Positions 14,043 to 26,443 are shown, counted from the first letter of the stretch. The stretch is 64,000 nt of DNA from Panulirus ornatus (GCF_036320965.1 NC_092287.1:4694297-4758296); one strand, 5' to 3'. A program made the numbers and translations. The notes: a model not told the origin generated them from the sequence alone.

Positions 14043-14098
<56 letters not shown>
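14043..14098. repeat. (GA)n microsatellite
   Basis: Perfect AG run of 28 units. Confidence 0.97.
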
Positions 14099-14103
<5 letters not shown>

Positions 14104-14582
14104 CAAATGCCTACGAGGCCAAACCTGGCCCGCAGTGCTCACTGGAGACTTGACCTACGACACAAGACCCTACGATGTGGTCGTGCCACTTGCGCGCGCA
14201 CGCACACCTCGCTTCTACCAACGACCCTGTCTTCTCTCAGCCGCCACGAACACCAAACAATGCTCAGTCCTGGGCTCGCCTGGAAATGCTTTCAACTACA
14301 CACTGAGGCTTCTTGTAAACTGCATGTGTTTCACCGTAATCTAATCTATGGCCAGTTCTTGACCCATGGTGCCCCCCACGCATCACGCAAACATCCAAGT
14401 GGAAATGAAAAGTTGAGAGTAATCATGTTTACGTCATGGGACCATATCAAACTGCTCTCAACCACTCAAATGTAAATTTACCACTTAAGTCTAAAAATGT
14501 TCAGTATCGGAATGACTAGCTATTAACAACGTCCGTGAGTAATCAAGTACTTCTGAAAAGTGTTTATTTGCCTCCTTAAGCA

Positions 14583-14817
14583 TGACGGTGCAACTCATGA
14601 GTATGACGGTTCGATCCTCGAGCTTGACGGTTCAATCCTCGAGAATGACGATTCGATCCTTGAGCATGACTGTTTAATCCTTGAGAATGACGGTTCGATC
14701 CTTGAGCACGACGGTTCCATCCTTGAGCACGACGGTTCAATCCTTGAGCACGACGGTTCAATCCTTGAGCACGACGGTTCGATCCTCGAGCACGACGGTT
14801 CCATCCTTCATCACGAC
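14583..14817 (+). repeat. 21-bp array of the hairpin family, 11 units
   Basis: TGACGG or CGACGG recurs every 21 bp from 14583 to 14793 (11 units; a partial follows). The unit is close to CGACGGTTCGATCCTTGAGCA, with units in the middle of the array most alike. It ends at 14817, and an inverse-orientation single copy follows at 14898-14922. Related to the array at 44203-44349. Confidence 0.88.
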
Positions 14818-14922
14818 GTTACTACCCTTAACTATGGTGGCCTGGTCTTTGACCTGATCTTTACAGGTCAGGTCAAAGGCTACAGGTTAGTGTACCCAAG
14901 GGTCGCACCGTCGTGTTCAAGG
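14818..14922. repeat. Inverted-repeat body closing the 14.6-kb array
   Basis: It contains a perfect 11-bp inverted repeat (CTTTGACCTGA at 14847-14857, TCAGGTCAAAG at 14868-14878). It ends with the reverse complement of the 21-bp unit (14898-14922, AAGGGTCGCACCGTCGTGTT...). The TTTGACCTGATC stretch and the terminal unit also occur, diverged, at 33.6 kb, so the two loci share more than the 21-mer. Confidence 0.6.
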
Positions 14923-15772
14923 TGTTGTGCACCATCATAACCATCTACAACACCAGGAAAGTCAGGTTTACCCTCTCAACAGCCAATACACACCTGTCTT
15001 CCGAAATACGCAAGCCAACTCAAGACAATATGGCTTTCCATCTCCTGACACTCTCAAAAGGCTAAAATGTCTGAGGGTACACAAAGATGAACCCCATCAA
15101 CTCGCGACCACCTGACGACCATACAGTACTCACATCCACATAGACTTACCTCAAAAACTTCCTCGTTGTGAGCGCTCTATTACGTCGCCTGAAGCAGGGG
15201 GAAGGGGAGCCGCTTCTGCTGCACCCGCTCTACCAAAACACAGATGGTGTCAACACCAGCCCTGAAGCGCGCGCCCCCGGGAAGGGCGTAATCTATCCTG
15301 GCGAAGAAGCACAGTGACACATCAACCATTTGTTATGATAAGCAGATCCACGCAACCACAACACCCGTTTTCTCTCGCTTTTGTGCCACAGATCATGAGA
15401 CGCCTGCAAGGACAAACTTTGATAATCTGAAATATTTTTCTCAGAATTTTAAATGCTTGACTCTCTTAACCGCTTCTGTAAACATGTCAGCTCTAACCAT
15501 TCAACACATTCAAATCCCGTCCCTAAATATCTTTAGATAGAAATGAACAGTTCAACGATGACACACCAGAAGGCAGACTTATCGGTGTTGTTAATCAGCG
15601 CAAGATAACGGCGTGAATCTCCTAAGCCAACCCGATAACAAGATAAGGAACAGGTGTTTTTAACGAGTAAAAAAAATAAATAAGTAAGAGAAATGTGCTG
15701 GCCAATACATTCTGCTCATGCTAAGCACTCCACAATCTAGTGTCATTTTCGTCCTGACACGGAAGTGAACCT

Positions 15773-15922
15773 TGTATATAACGAATAATAACGTCTGAGC
15801 GAGTGATATACTAAAGTGACATCGTATATTATTAATAATAACGTCTGAGCGAGTGATATACTAAAGTGACATCGTATATAACGAATACTAACGTCTGAGC
15901 GAATGATATACTAAAGTGACAT
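15773..15922. repeat. 50-bp tandem repeat, 3 units
   Basis: ACGTCTGAGCGARTGATATA (R = A or G) starts at 15791, 15841 and 15891, exactly 50 bp apart, each followed by CTAAAGTGACATC. Few substitutions. Confidence 0.9.
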
Positions 15923-16189
15923 CTAACTTCGAAGATTCAGGCAGATAACGAGGATAAACCCCCAGCAGCAGAAGTGGTCGATCCTCGTGATATCTGTGGT
16001 CGAGTGTGATCAACATGTCAGGGTCGACGCATCTCCGGGTGTCCCCCCCTCTCGTGTGGCCGATATCACAACTAAACACTGACGTTACCCAACCACTCCA
16101 CTACGTGTCTTGGTAAGGGGTCACGGCTGGCAGGAATCGGACCCTTGACCGCAGTCGGTTTTCATAGAAATTACGCATTCAAATTATAG

Positions 16190-16191
<2 letters not shown>

Positions 16192-16239
<48 letters not shown>
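16192..16239. repeat. (GT)n microsatellite
   Basis: Perfect GT run of about 24 units. Confidence 0.97.
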
Positions 16240-16242
<3 letters not shown>

Positions 16243-17059
16243 ACTCATGACAGATAGGGAATAGATTTGAGCAATGCGGCCCTTCTTCACCTGTTCTTGG
16301 CGCTAACGCGGGAAACGGCGATCAAATAAGCGAATATACATATATATATTCTAAGAAAAAAGTCCGAATAGACTGGTTATTCCCATGAAAACATTAACGA
16401 TGCAATATGCCTCCCAAACATCATACTGTAACAGATACAATTCGTTAGTTGTGTCTGAACAAACAATATGTAAGGTACAGCTGATCAGAGGCCATAATGG
16501 CATACATCAGTGCTATGTTACAATCTTGTGTGACCTCCTCCTGCCCCAGACAATAAGTCCCAGCTTACATAGCATAAAATTCCTAATTCTGTCAACAAAG
16601 ACCCGTGTGATCGCATGTTCTTTTGCAACTGCTCCTAACACCACACTGTCTTCTGCATGCGATCAGAGAAACATAGTATAATACCATCATACGTAAAACA
16701 GAATATAAAACATATCTTGAACTCGGGCTTTATCTGTGGACTCTCTTAACGTGACAAAATGACCACTAAAACTGGTTGACATGGTCAAGTCATTTGGTAC
16801 AACACAATGCTACACTCTGTAGGTCGCTAAGGAGACTACTGCACCACACCTCGCCTCAGGGGCTGTCCTAGTTGATGGCAGTCATGACACATTCGTCGAA
16901 GGTGCAAGAGTCGAATTACAGAGTTAACCTTATATACGACCCGCTGAATACACAGTACGTGGTAAGATAGTGGATCGTACAAGATTACAAGACCTCAGTG
17001 AATTCAATTACTTCCCCAACAACGCAAGAACAATGCCGGACTTACATTGATCGTGTCTA

Positions 17060-17550
17060 CTGCGCTCTTCCAGGGCTCCAAGCCAGTGTCTGATGGGATC
17101 TTCCAGGAAAGTACGGCAGCTGGGCTCCCCTAGACTCCATACCCAAATGTGTGTTGGGCTCTCCCAGGATTCCAGATTAACGTGCAGGTCGGCCGTTTCA
17201 AGACTTAGGCCAACGCCCACTGGGCTCTTTCACAACTCGAGGCCACTGTGTCTGCTGAACTGTACATGTTACCAAACTTATGCGTCTACTTGGCTCTTCC
17301 ACGAGTTTTGGCCGACATGTCTTCCAGGATTCTATACCATGTCAGCTGGGTTCTTCCAGGCCTCAACACCAATGCGTCAGCTAAGCTGTTCCAGAGCTTG
17401 AGACCAACGTATCCTCCAGGCTCTTCAAGAACTCTAAGTCAACGTGTCTGCCAAACTCTTTCATGAGTATTGCAAGTCTGTGCTAACGTGTCGGCTGGGC
17501 TCTCCCAGGATTCTAGGCCAATGTGTCTGCTGGACCTTTACGAGAAACTT
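17060..17550. repeat. Decayed ~36-bp minisatellite, block 1
   Basis: About a dozen diverged units around CTCTTCCAGGATTCTAGGCC followed by AACGTGTCTGCTGGG. Unit length varies from about 30 to 60 bp because of indels and fused units. Overlapping reading frames here are by-products. Confidence 0.75.
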
Positions 17551-17779
17551 TCAGCAAGAATATTATCCGTTGCAGAAGGATCATTAACGCCCCGGTCATT
17601 AAGACAGGGCAAAGGTGTGGAAAACTTTCCAACTTTTAGATTCTCTTCCAGGTTTAATACTAGAGACAATATCTTCCAAATTCTTTATCAAAGACGCCAT
17701 CTTGCTTCCTCGAAATCTCTTCTAAATGGTCATAGATATATTAATCTACCAATTAGAGAAATATTCCTAAATATTCTGT

Positions 17780-19310
17780 AAGCAGATCTCACAATCTTGG
17801 GTTGGTTATCACAAGACTGGACCCAGCATATGAATGACTGTCATGGCTCTCTCTTCCTGGGAGTAGGTTCGAAAATTAACACACATTATCAGAGCGATTA
17901 CAATTCTATTTTCATATTCATCCCAATAAGGCCATCTCAGGCTTCCAATTAGGAAACGAACTTGGTGCAGAAATCTATGATGTACTTAGCAAGATTGGAG
18001 CGCGATCATCACCATCGTCTTCAAAAAGATAGTCAAAATCTAATAAAATCATTAGAAAATGAAATATCAATTGCTTAGCTTCTAGTGCGTACGATACATT
18101 AAATTAGGCCACCATCATTAAAATCAGTATCAAAGTATGATAATAAACATTCAATCAAACTCTTTTGCATCTCTGTAGTGCATTATGTCTCATATAGGGT
18201 TATGAGCACGCAAGTCACCAAGCAGAAGAGGAGGGTTAGGTAGTTTACTTATCAGGTCTTTATGTCTCGTCAATACAGCAGATGCCATGGATGAATCTAC
18301 CACGTCATCATCCAGGGAAGCTTTAACTTCTGGCTCTTACAAGCCCCTGGGTGTTCTTTAGGACTTGGTGTCCAGACGATTCTCCCAAGACTGATACTCC
18401 TGGGAAAGAACACCTAAATGGCGCCCTCGAAGTATGAAGAGTGATACCTCCTCCTAGAAGAAACGCTCAGGTGATGCCCCCTCGAGAGGGTATCAGGAGC
18501 GCTTGATCCGCCGCCGCAACCGTGTGGGCAAAGTTCTGGAGCTTCCGTGTGCAATGCTTTTCGTCCTCTTTCTTTACTTGCAGTGGTGGTTTATGACGAA
18601 GCACTGGTTTGTTGGACGAGTTCTCATTCTTCCATCAGAACCAAAGCTTATTAAAACATCAGCAAGAGATCTCTTCTGCTTTAGAACTCTCATTGCTTCC
18701 GCAAGTTCTATTTTTGTGTGTATACAAGGCTAGAAGTTTGTTTTTCCCTATTCGTTTTGATCCAATTTTTGTTACTTCATGTTTACCTCTAAAATTACAA
18801 GTTAATCACTTTCGTACATGCGTGGTGGTCTTGAACGATTCATACATTAATAATACTCTTGCATTTATGTTTTGCATGCCCATGTAGTTGACGCTTGTAA
18901 CAGTGAATTGGAGATGAGATGTTTACCTTGACAGCAATATCACTCATGACAATATATACCTTGGGAGACGTATGGGTTGTCGAATGACATAACTGCGGTG
19001 TTCGTAATCGCTGTCTTGTCGTTTTCTTTTGCTAGTCTTTTAAACTAACACTTGGATTTTGGGTTTTCCTAGTCATTTTGTAGTAGCCAATGGGGAGTAC
19101 TTCCCCGTGACTGTCAGAATTATCTGGTGAGATGATACCTTGAACTGGGGTCATCCTGACACTCGTCATACATGACGTAAAGCTTCTGCTTGTTTGTTGA
19201 AGCCTCTTTACTCATTTGTTTTCATGCTGATCTTTCAACTTCAACTTTTTTTTCCGAAGTTCATTTCCTCGATACCCTGGTACCAGTTGGAGAGCAATAT
19301 ACTGTACTCT
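17780..19310. other. Nothing recognised
   Basis: AT-leaning sequence between a decayed minisatellite block and a TA microsatellite. Short open frames only. Confidence 0.4.
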
Positions 19311-19311
19311 C

Positions 19312-19315
<4 letters not shown>

Positions 19316-19377
<62 letters not shown>
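19316..19377. repeat. (TA)n microsatellite
   Basis: Perfect AT run of 31 units. Confidence 0.97.
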
Positions 19378-19381
<4 letters not shown>

Positions 19382-19609
19382 AAATACTCTCCTACCAATG
19401 TCTCAACATGTTCTATACCCGTGTAAAATTCTCACCACATAAAATTTCTTGGCATATTCCAATGAAAATCCTTCACGACACATAGTAATACCGACTTAGT
19501 ATAACGTAAGAAATTTTTCGAACGAATTTTCTTTTCGCCTGAATGTTATGTTCCGACAATTTTGCCAGTTCTCGCAAAGTGTCTTAAGTACACAGAGCCA
19601 AGCTCTATT

Positions 19610-19885
19610 TCTCTACGCTCTTCCTAGAATGTAGGCCAAAGGGTTTGCTCGGATCTTCTTTCTGCACTCTAGACCAACGTGTCCACAGATCTATTCCAAA
19701 ACTCTAAGCCAGTTTGTTTGTTGAGCTTTTGCAGATCTTCAGGCCATGTCTACTGGGCTATTTCTAGGCCTCCACACCACCCTGTCTGCTGTGCTCTTCC
19801 AGGATTCCAAGCATCTGTTGTGCTCTTCCAGGATTCCGGACCGTGTCTGCCGTGCTATTCTTAGACTCCAGGTTACGTCTTTCTG
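19610..19885. repeat. Decayed ~36-bp minisatellite, block 2
   Basis: About eight units of the same family as at 17.1-17.5 kb (for example CTCTTCCAGGATTCCAAGC and GCACTCTAGACCAACGTGTC). It ends close to a TA microsatellite. Confidence 0.75.
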
Positions 19886-19936
19886 TTTATGGCTTCCGAG
19901 ATGGCACTGATAATACCATTGCTTGTCGTAATCAAT

Positions 19937-19940
<4 letters not shown>

Positions 19941-19988
<48 letters not shown>
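19941..19988. repeat. (TA)n microsatellite
   Basis: Perfect TA run of 24 units between block 2 of the ~36-bp minisatellite and the SINE. Confidence 0.97.
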
Positions 19989-19995
<7 letters not shown>

Positions 19996-20064
19996 ATAAA
20001 ACCAAGCCTACAACTGGCATCCACATTTGACTAGCAACAAAATGATGATGAAAAGCTGGTTTGG

Positions 20065-20155
20065 CTGGGAGCCGACTTCACTGTTCAGGATTCAAACCCT
20101 TGCAGGCCCACCCACCATTCATAAACAGAGACGCTAACCACTACACCACGGAAGC
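20065..20155 (-). repeat. tRNA-derived SINE
   Basis: On the minus strand GCTTCCGTGGTGTAGTGGTT and AGCGT (A-box region, complement of 20131-20154) precede a B box GGTTTGAATCC (complement of 20088-20098). The bases after the B box do not pair with GCTTCCG to close an acceptor stem, so a functional tRNA is unlikely. Lies between two blocks of the ~36-bp decayed minisatellite. Confidence 0.6.
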
Positions 20156-20225
20156 TGTGCTCTTCTGGGACTTCAAGCCGTGTCTGCTGTGCTTTTCCAG
20201 GGATCCAGGCCAACGTGTCTGGTGA
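20155..20225. repeat. Decayed ~36-bp minisatellite, block 3
   Basis: Two more units (TCTTCTGGGACTTCAAGCC, TTTTCCAGGGATCCAGGCC with ACGTGTCTGG). They lie on the far side of the SINE at 20065-20155, so the SINE and a TA microsatellite separate blocks 2 and 3. Confidence 0.65.
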
Positions 20226-20335
20226 AAGAGATTAAAAGTCTTTACATGATGGAAAGTTTTCATTCATGAAGGCTTTTGTTGTGATGAAGTGAATCTTTAG
20301 AAAATGAGACGTGTTTTGAGCAGATTCCTGGTGCT

Positions 20336-20340
<5 letters not shown>

Positions 20341-20407
<67 letters not shown>
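20341..20407. repeat. (TC)n microsatellite
   Basis: Perfect TC run of about 33 units, just upstream of the decayed retrotransposon. Confidence 0.97.
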
Positions 20408-20410
<3 letters not shown>

Positions 20411-20544
20411 GCAGCAGATTGCGCGACATGAATGCTCACACCAAAATAGACGGGAGCATGATCAATGAACAGTTTTTTTAACGCAGACTGGAGAGATATC
20501 TTCAGAGGTAATGACAAGAAGGTGACATTAAAACATTCGATAGG

Positions 20545-21190
20545 AAATAAAAATAATCACTAGGTTAATATAACCATAAAGATTGCGCGAAAAGAAAGAA
20601 ACCAGGACTGTAAAACAGTGGACGACAGAAAAGGATGAAAAAGGATAGAAGGGTGAGCAATATAGGGGAAGAATAAAATAGCCAGATGATAAAGGAAGCT
20701 GATAAGGAAGTAGTGAAACTCCACAAAAGAGAACTACGAATGATGAAATCATACAAAACGTGGATAGGAACCCAATGTTACTCTCCGTATACATGAACAA
20801 ACTAAAATAACATAAAATTAGAGAGGGGGGAAAAATGACCCCAAGGAAATATGAAAGACGTTAACTGAACGATACAAATCAGCTTTCAGCCCGAAATACG
20901 GAGAAATTAGATGATGAAGTGTTTGACCAACATGATAAAAACACTGCAATCACAGACACTGAGATATTGGAACAAATACGATACAATCGAACCAATTAAA
21001 CATATCAGAAAACCAGCCTCAGAAAGGACAGAATTCCATATATCTTCTTAAATAAAACAAAAATAACAATGGAAAATCAGCAACGATATCATTAAATTTG
21101 AGTCCAGACGAAACAAGCGTTGGAGACATGCAACACAAAATGGCATATGTAACACCCATACGCAAAGGTACTTACGCCCAAATTTGGGGG
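20545..21190 (+). pseudogene. Decayed non-LTR retrotransposon, reverse-transcriptase region
   Basis: Translated pieces on the plus strand, in different frames and broken by stops, resemble the linker and start of a non-LTR reverse transcriptase in the expected order: NVDRNPMLLSVYMNKLK (20757-20807), ITDTEILEQIRYN (20949-20987), DRIPYIFLNKTK (from 21027) and GDMQHKMAYVTPIRKG (21122-21168). The last fits the family block where a Trp-Lys is followed by A-x-V-T-P-I-x-K-G. The catalytic Asp-Asp region is not visible downstream. Many stops and frameshifts make it non-functional. Confidence 0.6.
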
Positions 21191-21529
21191 CCTCCTTGTG
21201 CTACGGTTTGAGTGTATAAGCGTAACAAACACACCCACAAACACCTCAAAATGGCCTTCATGCTTAAAACCTTGCCCAAACTGTAAAATACCTACAACTA
21301 ACTACAACTAAAAATGGAGCCCACAGGGGCAACTGTTCGCCCAAGAGCAAAGCAAACACACATAACCCTTGAAAATATTATATACATATGTTTGCCTATC
21401 TAACTGGAGGTCTGTCTACCCACTGGTTTGTTTACCTTATAGCCTGTCTGTATAAGTTATGTGACTCTATTTTTCCTTCCTTTTTCCCCTAATATCTCTA
21501 ACGCCTCAACCCTATCTGGAGTTTTCCTC

Positions 21530-21531
<2 letters not shown>

Positions 21532-21560
<29 letters not shown>
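21532..21560. repeat. (GT)n microsatellite
   Basis: Perfect GT run of 14 units. Confidence 0.95.
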
Positions 21561-21563
<3 letters not shown>

Positions 21564-22338
21564 TCTGCAATGCTTTACACACAGTTCACCAACACTCGAG
21601 TGGATTTAATGCTCAAAATAAGGAGTTCAATCGTAAGTTACGGGGTCTAGTGTCGAAGTTACAGGCTGAAAACAAAAGTAAATGCTTGGCTGCTCCGATA
21701 TTCCCGAGCGGAGCCGCAGGCCAGAAACCAATTCGTTACTGAAACATTCAGCGAACATTTCACGTTACGAATATTTTTCTCTAATCTCCGGTGAGCAGTT
21801 GGATTTATTTCTTACAAAACATACAGGAAACATCTGAAGCTTCGAGTATCCTACTAATATATTCAGCTAATGATGGCAGTTCCACCATCGCTGCGTATAC
21901 ATTCTGGAACATTTTCAGTCACCAGTGTCATTAAGAGTACGTAACTAACTATTCTAGTTATCAAATCTGTTATGGAAACGTTCAGTTAAGTGGACCGGGT
22001 CCAATACTCATAGCAACAGTATTATGAACAGTCTGTCCGGAAAGGCCGACTCTAATTTCAGAAGGCAGGAATTTGTTCCTTAAATATTCAGCGAGCAATT
22101 CTGGTAGGCAAGTTGGTCAAACATTGGGCGAGCAGTTTAACAGCAGGGGTTAGCACGTCACCCGCCCATAGCTCAGGTCTTCGTCGGCATTACGACCCAT
22201 AATACCAGCGATACACCAAGATTACCACCACTATATCTTCTTGAAGACTTGGCTGGAGGAAATTATATACATTAGCAAAGCAATACTTTCTTTATGACCT
22301 CCAGAATCTCCAACTTTCCAGCTTTAGGAAATACACAG

Positions 22339-22340
<2 letters not shown>

Positions 22341-22405
<65 letters not shown>
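22341..22405. repeat. (TA)n microsatellite
   Basis: Perfect TA run of about 32 units. Confidence 0.97.
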
Positions 22406-22408
<3 letters not shown>

Positions 22409-22913
22409 TCAGAAATGAACACTCACGATAGGTCCGTCTCTTGTGTCTAACGAGGACATGCGAACGCATCTACGGGAAGCAAAGAGCCACAAGACGTTCA
22501 TGCTGGGGATTGTGGTGAGGGAAGACTACTGTAGGTAGGAGACCTCTACTTCAAGTGTCCTGTCTCCATGCACACAAACCAAACAATCAGGAAAGCATCA
22601 CCGTTCTCAGGTAACCACATCACAGAACGTCAGGTCTTCTGTTATCTCGCTTTCTTGTGGGAGCGGTCGGCCAGAAATTTAGACACAGACGACCTACCCT
22701 GCAGCAGGTCGTCCACACCGCGTCTCCCCCTGGGAACACACAAAACCTAAACCCACTAGAACCCACCCTGACCGGCATGCCTCAGGGTGCGTGCCAAGTC
22801 CCTCAGAGATCCGCCAAAAACTGCGCGAGGAGGTGGTGTGGAAATACACCGGAGGACGCCATCCCTCTTACGGTACGGAAATCAATACGTAACGCACCGA
22901 GTCTCATACTGTA

Positions 22914-22956
22914 CTGTGTGTGTTGTGTGTGTGTGTGTGCGTGTGGTGTGTGTGTC
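22914..22956. repeat. (GT)n imperfect microsatellite
   Basis: TGTGTGTTGTGTG-type run with several interruptions. Confidence 0.85.
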
Positions 22957-23679
22957 GTGCCACCTTTCTTCCTCAACAAAGTGCTGACATGTGTATGTCA
23001 CACCGTCGCAAGGATCAAGAAGAATGACGTCCTCTGTACGTTAAATCTGAGAATCAAGAATCAAATAAGAATTAAGGAAGTCGAGTACTGCTATGCCGGT
23101 CGTAGAGGAGTCGCAGCAAACGCGTCAGTGTCTCCTGCTCTGCGTCTTCCTACAAACAGCCCAAAGATCCTGTTTTCTGATCTATATTTAAATGTAAATC
23201 GAAAAAGGACGGTATAAAAACCATACAATTCCCGAAAACTACAAGAGCTACAACAACCATAAACTCAGTTCCCACTCAAAAAAAAAAAAAAGACAAAAAA
23301 ACTCGACTTTTAAATCACTGCAATATAACAACAAACCCAAACTCCTTCTTGTTTAAATTTACATAAAAATTCCAAGTCCCTTCACCACCGTCAGCCGATG
23401 TACCTTCCTGTCTGTCAACTGAATAATTTACCTAAACGCCTAAACCTATCCACCTAACTACCCAACGACCTATCCCTCCTCCTTCCTCCCTGCCACCCAT
23501 CAACTCCCCCACCCTTCCTGCCGCCCACCAGCGCCCCCTGCCACCCATCAACTCCCCCACCCAGCTAACCGTGCATTACCTCCCAGACAAGTTAAATACC
23601 CCGTCCCAAGGGAAATCTATACAGGAGGGGAGAGGGATTAATGGACAGACAGGAGGGGATTGGGATGGGACGGCACAGC

Positions 23680-23995
23680 TCTCACCCACTCCCACCACTC
23701 TGGCCCATGCTCATGGCCACTCCCACCACTCTGGCCCAAACTCATGGCCAAGTCCATCATTCTGGCCCTCACTCATGGTCATTCCCAACACCCTGACCCT
23801 CACTCACTGCCACTCCCACCACTCTGGCCCTCACTCACTGCTACTCCCACCGCTCTGGCCCTCACTCACTGCTACTCCCACCGCTCTGGCCGTCACTCAT
23901 GGCCACTTCCACCACTCTGGCTCACACTCATGGCCACTCCCACCACTCAGGCCCACACGTATGGCCACAACCACCACTCATGACGTCACGGTAGG
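23680..23995. repeat. Degenerate 30-bp minisatellite, about 10 units
   Basis: CCACTCCCACCACTCTGGCC with CTCACTCATGG recurs every ~30 bp. The unit keeps frames open and yields a His-Ser-Pro-rich peptide I regard as non-coding. Confidence 0.8.
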
Positions 23996-24239
23996 CCACT
24001 CCCATCACTCATGAGGTCACGTGAGACCAGTCCCCCTCAGGCATGAGGTCCCTTAAGACCACCCTCACCATTACATACCTACACAGTGCAACAAACACTG
24101 CATCAAACCATCAACCCATGTCACACAAGGCACCCGTCGTGTTGCACGTGTAGAGAATAATGTCCCCGCAGTAACTTCTTAACACAGCAGCTGATACCGA
24201 CAGCACTGTCAGCTACGATATAACGTGTATATCATTCGA

Positions 24240-24721
24240 CGATGTGAATGTAGGAGCAACAGCTGGGGGGGAGGGAGGTCAGCATCATGAGGACGAGGGC
24301 GTGCGAGCGGCGTGGCCTGCACCAGTGTCTCTGGCGGCCAGGTCTCCCCCACCGCACCTTCTCCTTCTCATCTGCGGCCGGCCCGCGCCCTCCTCCTCAG
24401 ACGTACCAGCCAAGTTGGTTATCAAGTTACACACTTTACGGCGTGTTCGGCCCGACGCACTCAACTGCACACCTACCCGCTGCCGCCTCCCCGACCTGTA
24501 GCTAACACACACACACGCTGAACTTCTAAAGGAGTTAGTCTGTTGCCTCAGGAGCGAGACTGATCCAGTTAGGCGCAGACGTCCTCCCTGAGTTACCCTT
24601 TCCTCTGGCTCTCCTCCGCTCCCCATCCTCCTTCGTCAGTATCCCCGTCCCCTCACCTTGGCACGGACAGATAACCGACACCGCAAACATTCTTGTGGGA
24701 CACGTAAAGTAGTACTAGACA

Positions 24722-24803
<82 letters not shown>

Positions 24804-25450
24804 GCATGAAGACACACCTCAAGAGTGCAGAACCCCCGTACAGTACAGATACTGACAGCAATTACCAGCAGAGAGAAATCTGGCCTCCTCTACCTAGCAT
24901 CGCACCGGCCAGGACCCCCAAGCAACAGCCTCCCACGATGAAGCCTCCGCCAGGGAGCCCCACCAGGTACCTCTCTCCTGACACCTGCAACAGCCACCAG
25001 CGACGGAGGAATCCTCTCCGACTATTGCTCTTACAAATTCCCACACGATCTACCAATTCCATTCCGTTGGGTATCAGCCCGAGTGTCTGTGGTAAATACG
25101 GCAAAACTGACACTGGTGTTCACGCCCCATGTACCTCCAGCGAGAGTCTGTGTTACGTCATAACTGGCGAGGTATTCCCCATTACTCTCTCTCTCTCTCT
25201 CCCCCGCCTGCACGAGCCACCATTCCCTTCCCCTCCTCCCTCCAACGCTTGCAACCATGGCCACGCCTTCTGCCCCGCCCTACAGCAGTAGCCACGCCCC
25301 CTTACTCCTCCTACTGCCGCGACGGAGTCCCTTCCCACGCCTGCAGATGCGGTTACCATGCCTTGCCCGCCTGCAGACGAGGCCATACCCCTACCCTACC
25401 CACGTCAACTGTCATCACCTCCACCAACATAGTAATCGACCACTAACCCC
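24240..25450. other. GC-rich, CpG-containing segment
   Basis: Clearly richer in G+C and CpG than the flanks, with overlapping short open frames in several phases at 24244-24520 and at 24806-25700, interrupted by a GA microsatellite. It may be a promoter or unannotated first exon, but no conserved domain is recognisable. Confidence 0.3.
24724..24801. repeat. (GA)n microsatellite
   Basis: GA run interrupted once by GAAGAG near 24766. Confidence 0.97.
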
Positions 25451-25989
25451 GTCCCTGATCACAGCTTTATCTGTCCCCTCCCACAAGCTCTCGTCCTCAT
25501 CACACCGTCACCCTAGCCAATATCCCACTTTCAATAAGACTCACCAGAACTCATCTTCATCCTTGTCAACACAGTGTTGCACCGGGAGAGACACCCACGA
25601 TCCTCACACCGCAGGTAACCTCATCGTGTATCCGAGCACACATCTCGCTCACACACTCGGCAAAATCCTCCTACTACGAATTTCATCTTCCTCTTCTTGA
25701 CCCAATACAAATAAAATACAACTAATTCTCGTAATCCAAAATGCACTTGAAAAAAGGCCAAGTATAATCTCATTTCCAACACTACATCTACAGAAGCTGT
25801 ATGAAAAAATCTGTATCGTCTTAGATTTCCAATACTGATCACAGATAAACTTTAAATCTAACTGAGTATCTTCAGGTTGTTTGTTGCTGGAACTAATGTC
25901 AAAATGTTCTCATACGTCATCGGAGACTTCATTAAAATGTCGACTCCAGAAAAGTATTCTATGATTCCATCAATACTCGTAAAATTTCT

Positions 25990-26340
25990 TCATGGCTACC
26001 AATACACTCGCCATCCAGAAATACACGAGAACGTAATCAAAACTCACGGAATACTATTTCATCCACCTTTGATATGTATATCACTTATCACTTCAACACT
26101 ACGAACACCGTGTCAACATATTCTAAGACCCTTCATGCCCACGAATCAACCACAATAAAGACGACAGAGCATATACTACTCAACTGCCCTGCACTTTATA
26201 CACACACTGATGCTCACACATCACAACATGATAACTTATGGTCCCGCTGGTGGACGTGGCCAGCTTCCTGAGTGCTGCAGGAGCCTCAGAGGAACAGAAG
26301 GAACTCATGGGGCAGAAACATGGGAAACAGCGACAAAGAA
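25990..26340 (+). pseudogene. Retrotransposon C-terminal remnant with poly(A) tail
   Basis: TTEHILLNCPALYTHTDAHT (about 26160-26220) looks like the His/Cys segment at the end of many non-LTR reverse transcriptases. After a frameshift, LVDVASFLSAAGA follows (26243-26285). The homologous region at 39.4-39.7 kb has the same order. The sequence then runs into A(15), (AAT)n and (TA)n at 26338-26441, as expected for a 3' tail. Not intact. Confidence 0.55.
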
Positions 26341-26350
26341 AAAAAAAAAA

Positions 26351-26441
<91 letters not shown>
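26338..26441. repeat. Compound A(n)(AAT)n(TA)n tract, likely grown from a retrotransposon tail
   Basis: About 15 A, then about 10 AAT units, then about 29 TA units, directly at the 3' end of the retrotransposon C-terminal remnant. Confidence 0.95.

Positions 26442-26443
<2 letters not shown>

Noticed and set aside
16090..16160. tRNA-like boxes on the minus strand
   Set aside because: The B-box-like GGTCCGATTCC precedes the A-box-like stretch, the wrong order for a polymerase III gene.
20065..20155. Functional tRNA gene
   Set aside because: A and B boxes are good but the acceptor stem cannot close; a SINE is the better reading.
24287..24505. 72-codon ATG frame in GC-rich DNA as a first coding exon
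   Set aside because: Overlapping open frames occur in all phases there because of base composition, and no domain is recognisable.
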